Source: Echinococcus granulosus | Lineage: Eukaryota; Platyhelminthes; Cestoda; Cyclophyllidea; Taeniidae | NCBI RefSeq assembly: GCF_000524195.1 | Contig: NW_020170416.1 | Location: 699,467-743,058, forward strand | Reading direction: 5' to 3' | Length of the DNA stretch: 43,592 nt | In this document: positions 1 to 13,300 of the stretch, one piece after another | Layout of the letters: each line of letters begins with the position of its first letter | How positions within the stretch are numbered: the stretch's first letter is position 1 | Notes under the pieces: model-generated | What the model saw: only the letters and a program-made list of their open reading frames with translations | What the model was told of the DNA's origin: nothing | Database searches by the model: none | Made by a program: the position numbers and the translations under genes

Positions 1-2880
1 ATAAACACTGCCTTCAAGGTGGGTCTTCGACACGCAATGCGAATATTTATTTGGCTAGTGAAATACGAACAGGGGAATAAAATTCTGGAGGACTAGTTTG
101 CCCCTACTACTCTGATGGCTTGGGTACTGAAGAAAACCGACTCCATTTTTTGCTTTAGAAAGATGTTTAAGTATCTAAAATATGACTTTAACGCCACTAG
201 ATGCAAATTGTTGGAGAGGAATAGAAAAAGCGAGTTATGGTTGCAGGTCAGGAGAGAGTGGAATGGATCCAACACCCGTGTACCCCAGGTGACACCTGCA
301 GGTAATGGCCGCAGTTGAGACTACTCGGGGAACAAGACGACATTACGATAGTCTTCAACCAGAAGAGCTAAGTCACTTGACTCCGGACTACCCAATGTGT
401 TCACCTTAACGTAAGGAGCCTCATCCACGGCCGCTGGAGTGTCTAAGAGGGGAAGGGATGATTCACCAGGAGCTACCCTCACTTAGGTATACACGTACTT
501 GCCTGACCTTTCCTCCCAACGTTGGGGGAGGTGTTCACTAGCTCCAACAGGTAGATTAATTTTACAGTTAAGGAGATGAAGGTTTTTTGTGTTTATGGTT
601 TTGCCACTAAAGGACACGGCTACTTCACCCAGACAGTTTTGGGTTGGTGTGGAGGCCATGTGAGTTCCCGCATAAGTGGCTCTTTAGCCTTTTTTTGCCA
701 GTCACTTGATACATCTTCTGTTTTTTTTAGTTAAATAAGGAAAATAATTTTATTTAAACCGACAATATCTTTAACCAATTCTGCCTTAGTGAGCGGGCGA
801 TTCAAAGTTTCACCCACTTTACTTGGAAGTAAGACGGTTGGGCAAGTTTCCTCTTTTCTCCTTCTCTAACAATTTGACCTTCATGCATAAAGCCACTTTA
901 TTACTGTCGCCCCTCACTGTCGTCTCTCAACCGTCAAATCCCTCAGGTCAGAGTCAGTAGAAGCTACCGGTTACGCACGACTTAGCTCATTATTACACCT
1001 CACCTTAGTCACAGAAGCAACTTTTATTTTAAATTTACACATCTGTGGAATATGTGGGGATTTGTAAATTTCAATCCTGGGGTGATCCTTTCAAACTCTT
1101 CAACTGAAGTAGGAATTTGCTTTCTGGGCCGTAAATTCACAGATATGGGGTGTCTTCGCTTCGGCGGTGGAATCCTCCTAGGTAAGTGAAGGAATGGACT
1201 GATCAAAGGAGAGATGAATAGATTTCGAAAAGAAGATATCACTATGGATCTATGATGAACGGACAAACAGACAAGTGAATGAACCATAAATGAGTTAGTC
1301 GAAGACAATTTGAAGGATTACAAACTTAGGGATGGATTGAGAATAAAATGAGGATATCAGAGAGGAACGATATTAAAGGGGTTCATCAGCTGCCTTTGAA
1401 ATCATAGCTTTCATAAATCCGTCAAAACATCGAGCGAATTGAGATTCGTGAGGGATACCTTTCTTCTTTCCTCTTACTCACTAGACGGCAGAAGCCTCCT
1501 TCAAAGGATCGGCGAAAGTAGCCATATTATTTGCAAGAGATAAAAAATGTGTTAACCAACAACTTTTCTCTCACGCTGCTCCTCATCAAGGAGACCAAAG
1601 CAGGGATGAAATAAAGAGGATCTCCGAGAACGACACTGAAATTAGAACCAGAGCTGCTGACCCAATCCAGACTTGCTTCAGCCTCTACACGTTCACATCT
1701 TTTCCTCCTCGGATCTTCCACCTCTTCTATTACCCCCACATTGAGGTTATTTATAGATACCGTCACCGAATGCCTATCTTCAGAGATAACTAGGGAACAG
1801 TAACACATTGCCCAACCTCCTCCTCACACACGGTCTGCGCTTGTGGTATTTGTAGGTTTGTGGATTTGCTGGATAGCATTTGTTCGCAATTTGTTTCCTA
1901 CTGGCACCATTAAGCCCCCCGAAGACCGACACTTTACGGGCGCAAGTGGCAATTGCCCTGCTTACTCATCAGCCATGTGGAACGCTGGTAGAGACGGCAG
2001 GCTGAAACATGTCCATGATGCCCAACTTCCCTTTATTGCACCTCTGGAGAGTGAAGGAAATAAAGTGAACTTTATTTGTTATTGTCTAATCAAACTTATC
2101 CATGTAGGTGAGCTCTTGACGGCTGTGAACTTTATAACCTACTACGTGGCAATTCCCACCTTAAATTCAACTGAAAACCGAGGAAGAGGATGCCGTATTC
2201 CCTTGATATCTGTCGTAAACAAGAAATAGGTTGAAAGTGGCTAAAAGTGGTTGACCAGATTTGGCTGAATGCCACTAAACTTTGGTGAAGGCCAAATTCA
2301 CCCCCCCACATGATCCATCCTTTCGCCAGCCAAATGAAGAGATGCATCCAAGAGGTGGCGGATCTTTCCCTGGCGAAAAAAATGCCATAAATACTGTTTA
2401 TAAATAAATCTGCTTGTCCTTCTTTATTCCCTCTTTCTTTGCGTATCCTTCGCAGGTGCCTCCGCATTACGTAGTGCGTCTGCGCAAGTGATCCACTTTA
2501 AGGGTTCCATCTGTTTCTAAATGAAATCACCTTACTACGCATGATTATAACTAATGCAGCCAGTTTCATAAGAACCTTGTGGAAAATTTATCATTAAAAA
2601 GGATTTGAGCTTAAAAGAATTTGCATTATTCTCGCCGTTGAGACATGGCACCATCCATAAAGCATCTATTTTGGCTCACTTCTGGAAAAAAATTGTAAGG
2701 TTATTTATCTGTCTACGGAATGCATTTAATCAAGTGATCATTCCAATATAATGTTAGACTCTATATGCGAGAAAGTTAACAAGTAGAGACGAAGACTGCC
2801 CAAATCACGTCGTTATTCGATGCCTTCCCATTGGCTACTTGGTAGCACGTGTGTCGACCAATGGGAGGCCAATGATGGAG
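1..2880. other. Upstream intergenic DNA, no gene recognised
   Basis: No open frame here has a recognisable protein domain, and the short frames on both strands are of biased, random-looking composition. Positions about 240-700 are richer in GC and less A/T-tracted than the surroundings and look like part of an old dispersed repeat, but no second copy is visible in this window. The last part, about 2860-3040, is CpG-rich and leads into the kindlin start, so it probably holds that gene's promoter and 5' untranslated region. Confidence 0.5.
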
Positions 2881-3042
2881 GGCAGCCTACACACGCGCCA
2901 AGAGTCTCGCGCACGCGTTCATTAGCGTGGTGTGTGCACTGCTGTCATCCGACGTCTCTCCTGCTCATCCTCTACCCCCTCGACCTTTTCGTCATTGGCG
3001 AATTATGCTTCTATAAGCTCCTGTCGCATTAGCTGCGTTAGA
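2860..3042 (+). promoter_or_regulatory. Probable 5' UTR / promoter-proximal region of kindlin
   Basis: This stretch is notably rich in CpG (runs of CGCG, GCGC and ACGCG near 2895-2915) compared with the AT-rich DNA upstream, and is pyrimidine-rich near 2950-2990. It directly precedes the chosen kindlin start codon. The kindlin reading frame is open back to 2932, but residues encoded before 3043 do not resemble the conserved kindlin N-terminus, so I treat it as untranslated. No TATA box is evident. Confidence 0.35.
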
Positions 3043-4305
3043 ATGATTTCCGACGGTGGGCACTATGTTGACGGCTCGTGGCTCCTGTCAGTTCGCATCG
3101 ATTCTCTCAATGTGGATCGAGAGATGCGAGTTAAAGGTGACTGGTCCATTGGCCGTGTGCTTGTCGGCCTTATCGAGGGTCTGGCGCATCCGCAGAAGCT
3201 AGCCTGTGAAGCCAGCGACATCTCCCTCTCCCCCGGTATAATCAACTCGGGATGGTCCGATTTTGCGCTCTGGTGGCCCTTAAAAAATAGGTGGATTCTA
3301 CAAACCCATGCCAGCTTGGATCAGTACGGACTGCAAGCGGATGCCCGACTCCACTTCATTCGTGTCCACGGTCGTCTGCGTGTTCAATTACCTGATCTAC
3401 AGACTCGTGTATTCTGTGATGTAAATTTCACTGAACCCGTTTTTCGTTTGGTTATTCTCATATGTAAACATCTCGGTATTGCACACCCTGAAGAGCTCTC
3501 TCTCCAGTACCCAGATTTTGATAGATTTTGCATCCCTGTTCATGGGAAAATGCCCTCTGTTTGGAATGAGCAATGGAGCACTTTGCCTGCGTCGGCCAGG
3601 AGATCTTTCAAGAAACTCGCCTTCACTTCGCCATCAAAGACAGATTTACGGCAGAAGAGACCAGCTAGCTGCATCCTCTCTCCTACTGATCAAACCGATA
3701 AGCCGGCGCGGAATGTCATTACAAATAATCAGACCATGCTCCGTCGACCGCAGGTGTACGGTCCACCGAGAGTTAGAAATCGTCCGATTAGTGGGAATTC
3801 TCCATTGTCACCAACACGACCCGACTCTGTCTATCTGTCACAGTCACTCTGTGGGGCGCCGCTTAGCAAGCTGGAGATTTGTGACGACCCCAGTCTAATT
3901 TCGAGTCCACAGATGCCGCTTTCTGAAGCCCTAACCTCTGGTAGCATCCAGCGCCAATGTGGTTTTTTCGCTCGTGCTCGTTTCTCCAACGTTTGGCTTG
4001 AACTGGGTCGTTCCCTAATGGAACAGGGGATTTATCCTGCTACGCTTAACCTAGACGACACCTTGGATTCTGCCACAATTAATCCAGAAACCGAGGGGAA
4101 AGAAAACGGGGTGAATGGGGTGGAGACGGATACGATTCCTATGCTGAGATTGCGATTTAAGTACAATGCTTTTTATGATTTGACACTCAAGAATAGCGCC
4201 GTGAGGATTAACCAATTGTTCGAACAGGCTCGATGGTCAGTCGTCTCGGAGACGATCGAATGCACCAATGAGGAAGCAGCGCTTTTCGCCGCTCTACAGT
4301 TGCAG
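3043..4305 (+). CDS. FERMT: Kindlin coding exon 1 (F0, F1, start of F2)
   Basis: Residues 1-421. The start at 3043 was chosen because MISDGGHYVDGSW lines up with the kindlin N-terminus (Asp-Gly, x, Tyr, x, Asp-Gly-x-Trp); the 37 upstream in-frame residues do not. Landmarks are W71-S72-D73 and A75-L76-W77-W78 of F0, HPEEL at 148-152, RSLMEQ at 323-328, LRFKY at 370-374 and EQARW at 394-398. The F1 loop between about residues 155 and 305 is Ser/Pro/Arg-rich and unlike other kindlins in sequence. The donor is CAG|gtaaga and the exon ends in phase 0. Confidence 0.93.
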
Positions 4306-7300
4306 GTAAGAGCTCTACCTTCATCTACTACGTACCAAGACCTTATTTTATTCCCGATGCTTAGAGTAACTTGTTTACTATTTTTTTAACTTACGTGAAA
4401 ATATCATCTCTAAAATCCTCCGCCGTTCCAATCCCTCACTTACAATAAAGAGATTAAATCAATCCACTTATTATTCCCTCTCTAGTAGAATTAGAATACT
4501 TTACCCGTCATGGCACCCCCGATACTCTAGTGCAAATTTGCCATCTTTTAGTCATATTAGGGAAAAATACAAGTTTGGGCGTATTGTCCATGTAGAAGAA
4601 AAAAGGTGAGGATACGTATGCATTCAGCCAGCCTATCGTGAGTAAGTGGCAAGGTCAGCGAATCAGTCGCGCGACCTTGAACTGACCAATTGGAGCGCGG
4701 CCAGTTAGGCCTACTGTCAAAATACATTCTTTTCGCGTAAAACGAACAGTCCGTAATCTGATTTTGCCTGTTATCATCTATAGCCCATCATGTTGGATGA
4801 TTGGAATATAAATTAAAGTGGATTTTGCTTCCTATTTTAACATGAGGAGTGATTTCCTGTGTTGAAATTCATACACAAAAGCACAATGCCTTAGGAAAAA
4901 AAAACCACTTCTTTTGGTAAGCTCGATCAGTTGCGTTTGAAGCGAACAGATTGCATTCCGTGTAACTAGATTTTTCAGGGATTAAACAGATTTAACGAAC
5001 AGTTTGACTTCATTTCACATCTCTTACCTAGGAAGCCTTAATTGCACTTCACTTCCACAGCGCATGTTAGCTGCTCTTTATGAGAAGTAAGATTTTTTTT
5101 CGAGTGTGATCCACAATGCCTTTGATCCAGACCGTTCCCATTCCACTAAAGAAATTTGAATCACATGATCACATGCGGTATACATTTGACATGACAGTTA
5201 CCACCCTAATATCGGTCTTAATGCATGTGATGTAATCAGCGTCTTTACGAATCTACGAATTTTTTTCCTTTACCAATTCGTTCCAATTTAAGTGACAAAG
5301 GAGAAAAGTCACTAGGGGCGAACCACTGGACAAACGCCATTCCGGTAGATTATGTGACTGGCATGAGAACAGGAGGTCCCACCTTTTCCTTATGGTGTCT
5401 GATAGAAGTGATTCGCATCGACTTATCCCAGACAGGGCAGCTGATATTTGCAGATAGCAAAAAGATGGAACGAACGTCTTAAATACCACCAACTAACTAA
5501 GCCAAGCCTAGTCATCCAGCCCTTAAGTTATCCAGTTGCTTTGGCTAGTTTGGCTCAAAAAACAGGAAAAAACTGACGTTAACAACAGGTAAATCATCCC
5601 GGTGAGACTGGTCATTGCTTCCGTTTTGTCGCGCTGCTAGGCTACCCGATGGCGGCCGATTTTGGCGGAGCGGTAACAGACGATTTGGTGACATTTAAGC
5701 TGTGGGCAAAACACACAGTAAGGGAGGCTTCAGGTAAATTTTATTTGAAGCTTCTTTCCACCGTAAGCAAATTCCTTTTATCTGTACTTGGCATCAGGGA
5801 AAATCGCAGACATTTTAGAATTCTGCCTCGTTTATTTTCCTTAAAATCTGGATAAGCGGTGCTGAAAGGCGGCTAAGGGGGGTGGGAGAATGGCAGGCGA
5901 AGAAGACGGGTTGGTTTTAGCCAGGCAAATTAGCAAACTGAGATGGTAGATGCGCTAATGTAGTTTGGAAGAGTAGTGAATAGGCGATTCACTGTCTTAT
6001 CTCTCTAACAGAGACCATGGCAGCGCTTTCAAAACGCAGCGACTAACTCAAGCCATTGAGATATTGATGACCTTAGTTTCTATTCCGTAGTTTGGGGTTA
6101 GGCAATGTTGGGATCGCGTCATATTGCAGGACCTGTTTTCAAGCACATGCCTTCTAATTGTGGCATTTAACCGGAACGCAGTATCACCGATATCATTCCA
6201 CAGAGCTAGACACACACACAGGCATCATCGTTGGGAGATGCCGAATTTTTCGACATCGGGTGTTAGGCATGCTCCTGCTGACAGTAAGGCGGCGGATGGA
6301 GAGAGTGACAAGCGTCATATTTGGCCCCGAAATTCGTGTCCCTCCCTACTGTCAGATGTCAAGTGAAAGTAATTTTTTTCGTTTCGCCATATTTTATTGA
6401 GGTTCAGGATAAATTAAGTCGAAGGTGAATAGATGGGAAATACGGACTGGAGTTTGGAGTTAGCCTCATGAAGCAGAAAGGGTCTTTCAGGCCAATACGG
6501 TAAACGTTGTCATAATTCAGGCCTTTGAAACATTCATGGACCCCAAAAGCAGCATGTTAACGCCTACCGAGAGAACTCCTTAAACAGGATCATGGGAGAA
6601 ACGATAAACCCCTGTAGAATGAATTACCTTAAAAGTACAGCATGCTTAATCGTAAAAGAACCCCTGTTTTGGGAACATTATCTAGCCTAAAAGGAGTCAA
6701 ATTTAGGCTCTCATTCCCACCTATGCTAGAGCCCCTAAGTACACCTTTAGCTTTAAAAAAAATAAAATACGGAGAAAAGAGGCCCTCTAAGCAGTCGCTG
6801 AGATTTTTTACAGTCACCTGAAGCCAAAATGGAGCATAACTTCACTTGCTTTCTAACTCGTGTTAAAGCAACTGCATGATTTTCTTAGTATAGTTACAAG
6901 GCACCTGAAAAAGGAACGTCCTGTGGCATCTAATCCGTGATTGGTGGGTGAAGGTCAGTATCCACCAGTCAGTCATTGTGTCAAGAATTGTGACTATTTG
7001 CGGAGAGGTATCAAAATACGTGCAAATAACTTCGGTACTGGGTTCCAATTTTTTGTGGTTTAGTGGTGAGTCAGAGGGCGCGTCTTTTCGCTAGCTTGCA
7101 CAACGGCTGCTACGCAACACGCTTTAGCGTGTTCAAACAGGGCGTGGAGTGATGAGCGGGGCCAAAAGCTTACCATGAAATAGCTACTTAAATGGATTAA
7201 GCGACCGCCAGATTCCAACAGTTTATTGGCTCCTAACCCTAACCCTAAGCAGAATAATGTGATTTTCATTTGCAAGAGCATAGAACTAGCAGTACGTCAC

Positions 7301-10300
7301 AATTAGCGCCTCTGTCCCCACATTCCCAGCAGAGATTACGGGGACTTGACAGAACATCGGCAAGCTAATTTGTCTATTTATAGCAACGAAAGAGCGTTAA
7401 GGGATGTCTGGCATTATCAAGCCATTCGTGATTAAGAGGCAACAGTCAGCAGGTTACATTTCTCCCCCTTTAATGGTATGCTGTAAATAGGGATTTGTTA
7501 CAAGAAAACAGGCCATTTGTTACCGTGGTATGAAAGAGGAAAAGAGGCGAGAATTTCATTAAAAAGGATAAAGAGAAAAGCGCTCTTTTCTTCCAATATT
7601 TACTTGCCACTGTTTTGCTATTTTCTGCAATTCCTCTTGCAAAATATTTCGACATTTTTGTCACTTGAGTTCTTAGTTCGGGACCAAATAGAGACGATGA
7701 TGAAACTGGTAGAAAGCTACCTGCTACGTTCCTCCACTAGGATCCACGTAAGGAACCAAGTAGGACTCTGTTAATGACTTTCATTGTAATGTGACTAAAA
7801 GCCTGAGGCAGCATGAAACCCGTTGCGGTCAAACCACTGACGGGGCAATCGCACTCGCTAGTCACGAAACATCCCCATTTTATGCAAACAGATATTATTT
7901 AAGAAAAAGAGCCCACTTAAGTTCCGCTTTTTGACTCAGAAGTGACCCTAAATATGCATGTTAGTTGCAACACACGGAATCACATTGCTTTTGAACACCG
8001 ACGGAAAGGCCACTTCCACGTGACCACCGCAATGGGATTTTATTAATTTCACAAAGGAACTATTCAGAGGAATTAGTCAGCAAAGCAACGTTTCCTCTGT
8101 CTATAATTCCCTTAAGGGAGCATATTTATTTGGGAATAATTCTCATACAAACTCAAAAGAGTTCAAATGCCTGGGTTTCCATGGCTTCAGGTTGCATCAC
8201 TTGTGCCTTTCAAATGAGCTTTGACGGTTATTAGTTTTGCTTTGGTGGACTGTTTTTCGGCCGACGGCAAAGTTGCCTTGCCTACCACCGGGCCATCTTC
8301 GCCGCTGAAGAGGCGTCTGCATGTTCATGGTATCTTTCATTGGAAGATAATCTACCAAATATCCGAACACTTGAAGATTGCAGTCCATTTCAAGCTTATT
8401 TTACTGTCTCCAAGTTTAGTTGTTGATATTTTAGGCACTCGAAGGCATCTCGTGCGAAGTCGTTTTGAATTCATGCCGAAGTTAAAACCAATCACTGTGG
8501 TGCTTTCGTCTGACCTTCAAATTTGGCATTGTTTGAAGGCCCTTCTTAAATAAAAAACCCTTCAAAAGAGGCAATATCAACAAACCAAGACCGCGTATCG
8601 TGACAGGCGTAAAAAGGACTGCAGTTTCAAGGTAGACCCTCTATGCGAGTCACGAGTCGGTAAAAGCCGTACCGATGTTGGGGGTCAGCAAAATGTCATT
8701 GACCACTTAGAATTCATTACTTATTATGGTCTTGATATAAAATGTGAAGAATTTTTTGCTTAAGTGAACGTAGAAAGGAATCCGTTGGTTCTGGTGGAAG
8801 TGCACTGTGCATAGTAGTCATAACTTCGGCGCGTGTAAAGGACGTTTGCGCCCCACCCATCCGTGCTAATAACACTAGCAACACCTCTGGCTTATCCATC
8901 GTTAAACAGTCCCGTGATTCTGGCCCTCTTACTTTGTGTGCCTTGGGGGTCCGCTTTAGATTCATTTTACCAAGAGAACAAAAGTTAATTATAAGAGTTG
9001 TCAAACCAAATCGCATAAGTGGAGTGCATTACAACTGGCAGCTCAGGTACCTAGATTCTATTGCCTCTCCGTCGGTTGATGTTCCTCCTAATTTCCTTCA
9101 TCTATCAATTTGTGTTTTATTTTGCCCTTTTTTGTCCGAATTCCACTCCACAAAGGAAATGTCACCCTTCCCTATGGCGTTCCATTTCTCATGTCCCTGT
9201 CCATTTCCCAGGCCAACCAAGGTCTGGCATTGAGGACCTACGTGTGCACGATCAAGATTTTGTGTAATGGAAGGGCAGGCAGGCGGTAATAACTGAGGCC
9301 TATTTGGATCCCAGTGACCTTAAACTAGATCTCACCTCCCACGCTATGAAGGCCATCATTTAGCTGTGGCTTTGTAGACGGTCCCTTTACGTGTTAAGAT
9401 GTTAAATCTAACTGGGTTGTGGAGTTCCGTGAGCCCACTTTTCCGTACTACCATTTACAAATGCCTCAACTGTTTGATTGTTCTGACATTCATTTCCCAG
9501 GAGCATTGTCTTTCCCACTACACTGCATCTTTGAAACGCGATCAAGAAAAGCAAAGTTTGTAGAAAAATGTCATGAGAAAATTTACATGCCATCAAATCA
9601 AATTATTGTGAAACCATGTTATAAGGCCTCCACGGGCTGAAAGACGGTACCGTTGAACGTGATTCAGTAGGACAAAACGGAGATTGACACAGGCGGAGAA
9701 AATCGGGGCTGGTGGTGACTGACAGTGGCAGGATCTGTTGTTGCCTTGCTGATCTTCCACTGAGAGGATGGTGGCGAGTTGAAGCACTGAGTTTGAGAGT
9801 GTGGATAAAATGTAGATGATCAGTTCTACGTCCTCCACAATCTCCTCGTTACCGAGGTCTCAGGATGCTTTTTTGTGCAGATACGCCTTATCAATTGTCT
9901 TAATTAATTGTGCCACTTTTTTCTAAAATAGTTTGCTCCCTTTTCAAAAAGGAACATATAGGTGTGTGACAAGGAAATTCAGGCCAAAAAATCAGGACTT
10001 TGCCTAGCTCTCATGCTGCTAACGAATGTGTTAAAGGACTTCAAATAAATGGGGACACCACCATACTAGTCTTGCAATCACTCGTCGATTAACAGGACCT
10101 GTAAACAGTAAAACATTGCGTCAAAATCTAATTTACGAATGCGCCGGGTGTAACCACCCGAGCGAAACGAACCCCCTTCAGATTAAAGCGGCGATTAACA
10201 GACACACCTGCCCATGTCGCCCAGATCAGTCAACCGAAAGAGGTCCTCCTTCCAGCCCTCTTTTTACACAAGTAAATTTTCTGTGGCATGACGTAATTGC

Positions 10301-13300
10301 CTGTATCAATGGCAAAGGCTCAAATTTTTAAATGGGTACCCGGAACATCTTGAAATAATGAGTACATATGTGCTGGCAAAGGCCTACAAAAATCACTCGA
10401 TGCTACTGAATAATCTACATTGAAGAAGGTTTTCATTACAACTTTTTGTCCTCTAAGAGTGATGCTAATTTAAATGTATTGGAGAATTGAACAAAAACTT
10501 TTTGGATTCTAGAGATTGGGTAAAATGTGCGGGGACTTCCTATAGGAAGGCTTATACCCTTTCTCCTGTCAATTCAGCTTGACTAACGTGATTCGCATGC
10601 AAGGTGTTGAGAAATAGTACAACAGCGAAAAGTTTGGATCCACGTAAATACAAAATGGGTTTTTCAGAACCCTTTAACCAATTTATTCAGTCATTTTCCG
10701 CAGCTATTCATTAAAATAACCTCCAAGTGGGGCAAAAGTTCGTGCGGTTTTTGGCGTGGCTCCGTGCTGCGGCTTGTAACCTGAGGGCATTCTGAAAACA
10801 TGTAGTCTCATTTATATATACTATGAGGTTCAGACGGACGTTGTTCCCCCTGTATGGTACGCTTCAGGGCATTTCTTACCTCATATCTGTTTTCTTGATC
10901 CCCTGTAAATTAACATGACCGTGCACTTGGGCCCAAAACTGAGGAAGCTCCCCGCATTACATCTGTTAGAGAGGGTGCACTAGCAGGACCTACTGTCCAG
11001 AAACCATTTGGATTTAGTGGTGAATCACTTAGAGACGGCTACATCGCATATGAGAGAGAAGGATCTCCATTTATGATGAATTTAATGAAGAATGAGGTTT
11101 CGATATCGAGATGATTGCGTAAGGGAATTCCGGTAACGTGAAACGGGGGAGTCGTGGAAGTTACTGTTCAATGATAGATGACAGATCAATCAGTCTATCA
11201 CTTCTTCCACGCAAGCAATAAAGATGCAGCGTTGTTAGATCTCCGGCTGGCTGACTAACTCGGTTACCCTCAGATCACTCACTATCCTCTTCAAGCTTCA
11301 AAGTCAATCGCTACGTCGTCTTCACATAGTAATCCTGTTACTACTGTCCGAAAGTAGGCACGAAAGCTTTTCGCTGAGAAACAGCTAGCAGTAGTGAGTC
11401 ACGGGCGAATATTTCCCACGCCAGACTTCAAAACTCTGTACGAAACCTACCCGTAAGACGTTTCACACTTTAGTTAGGACGGGAGGAAAGAAGAGGGATG
11501 TTGAAACGTCGTGAACCATCCCTCACATTTTGCCAAGTGATTATTTCCACTTTCTTTTGGCATAAGACAATCAATCAATCGCACTGGAACTGCAATAGAC
11601 AGGTGGAAGATAAAGGTTGAATAGGAATGTTTGCTAGATTTTCCAATTTTTGGGAATTTCTGCTACCAAAGCATCACAAACTAGTTCAGTTACCTGATCT
11701 ACACAGTCTATTTTATTGAGCCAAGTGCCCTTGATTGTATCACCGTGATTTTTTAAACCTATTTGCATAATTCAGCTCCGTCAAATCAGCAGTTCCTCTG
11801 ACCCCCAGTCCAGTAGCCGCGAACCCCGATCTTTCTCAATCAGTGGTGAGATAGTGGAAGTGAACGGTCACAGTCGATCTATCTCCCCTCCGCTCTCTCA
11901 CCCGGTCCGCCGTCCCTCGTCCTCATTCGGCAGCGACGCGTTTATCTCTAGACCCGCTAACCCGTCGGTGCAAGATCTAGATCACGAAATCGATCTACTG
12001 TTAGATGACCTCACCACCACCTGCCTTCAACAGGACCGCAGTAATCTAATTCGTGGGGGGCCCAGCAGCACTCATCACTTTCCTCGCCGCTTTTCAACAC
12101 CCTATCGACCGCGGTGGGAGCGAAACAGCAGGAATGGAGGTGGAGTGGAAGTCTCGCTGCCTGAGTTGGCCGCCTATTTGAAGGTCTGCAAGCCTCGCGC
12201 CTTCGGTATCAAGACCTATCGACGCTTCTATGTGGTGCTGAAGAAGACTTCCCTCCTTATATTTAAGGTTAGTGATGTGAAGTCAGTAATCCTCACTTTG
12301 CTGCGCCGCTAGGGTTGGAAACAATCCCTAACTCGAGTTTAATCTTTTGGTAAGATTAGTTAGATTTATATTTCGATACTCGTGTCAACCTCGTCAGAGT
12401 TAGCTCCCCAGTTTTACATCAAGTTTAGTGCAAATACGAAATTTTAACTAATGGATAGTGTGTTACCAACATTTATGGAAATATTTTTGAAATAAGGTCT
12501 TGAATGGTTTTTGTTCTGTATCCCTGACTATTGTCTAAGGTCAGGTCCACTCTTCAGGATTTACTAATAAGGAGGCAAAGCCTTGCAACTTCTGACTTAA
12601 TCATTCTCTCGTGATTTGGTGCAGTGATTAACTCTATGTTAAACTACTCAAAGGATTCAGTCTCCGCGGATTGTACTCTCGCCCCCAGCCATGGCTTTTG
12701 GGTCAGGCTAGTAGCCTCCCAACTTCTCCATACCTTAATAATATATTTGGTCTTTCACAGTACTTTGGTTTGTTACGATCCCAGAAAAGACTTGAGGCTC
12801 CTCGTTACTGGTAGTAATGGGACCTGCTTTGCCTTGCAACCTTGAAGGTGGATTCAGAAATTGAGTGTGGCGTGTTCAAGTAATTATTCGAAGTTCATGT
12901 ATGTTGTGATGGGCGGAAAGTTCGCCTACGTTGGCACTGGTGTAGCATGTTGAGTAGTTTCCTCTCTTGCCTCCGACTTCGATTTCTTCGATTGGCAAGA
13001 CTGAGTGAGGGAGGCTAATTTGTACCTGAGTGGGATGATAAAAGTTTACGGGTAATCGGTGTTCGGACCCTCCTTGGTGATTGTTGGGGTCTTCTGGCCC
13101 TCGGACTCTAGGTAAACTTTCCAATCTGACGAGTTATCATTTGTTACAGATGGTAATTACAAATACACATGGAGTTGTGAAGAGGACGATGGATATTTTG
13201 CATGATTTTTTTGTGATACGAGGGCACAACACTCATGTCCCGCTACTAGGGTCTGGTAAACACAGTTTAACCCGGAATGTGATGGCGAAATTCACCGCCT

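Noticed and set aside
2932..3042. Kindlin N-terminal extension of 37 residues
   Set aside because: It does not resemble kindlin N-termini, while the Met at 3043 lines up with them; Ser/Cys-rich chance translation of CpG-rich leader is likelier.
7232..7248. True telomere or chromosome end
   Set aside because: Fewer than three units, inside an intron of a continuous gene.
8221..8553. 110-aa frame in kindlin intron 1
   Set aside because: No recognisable motif and overlapped by a minus-strand frame; not supported as a gene.
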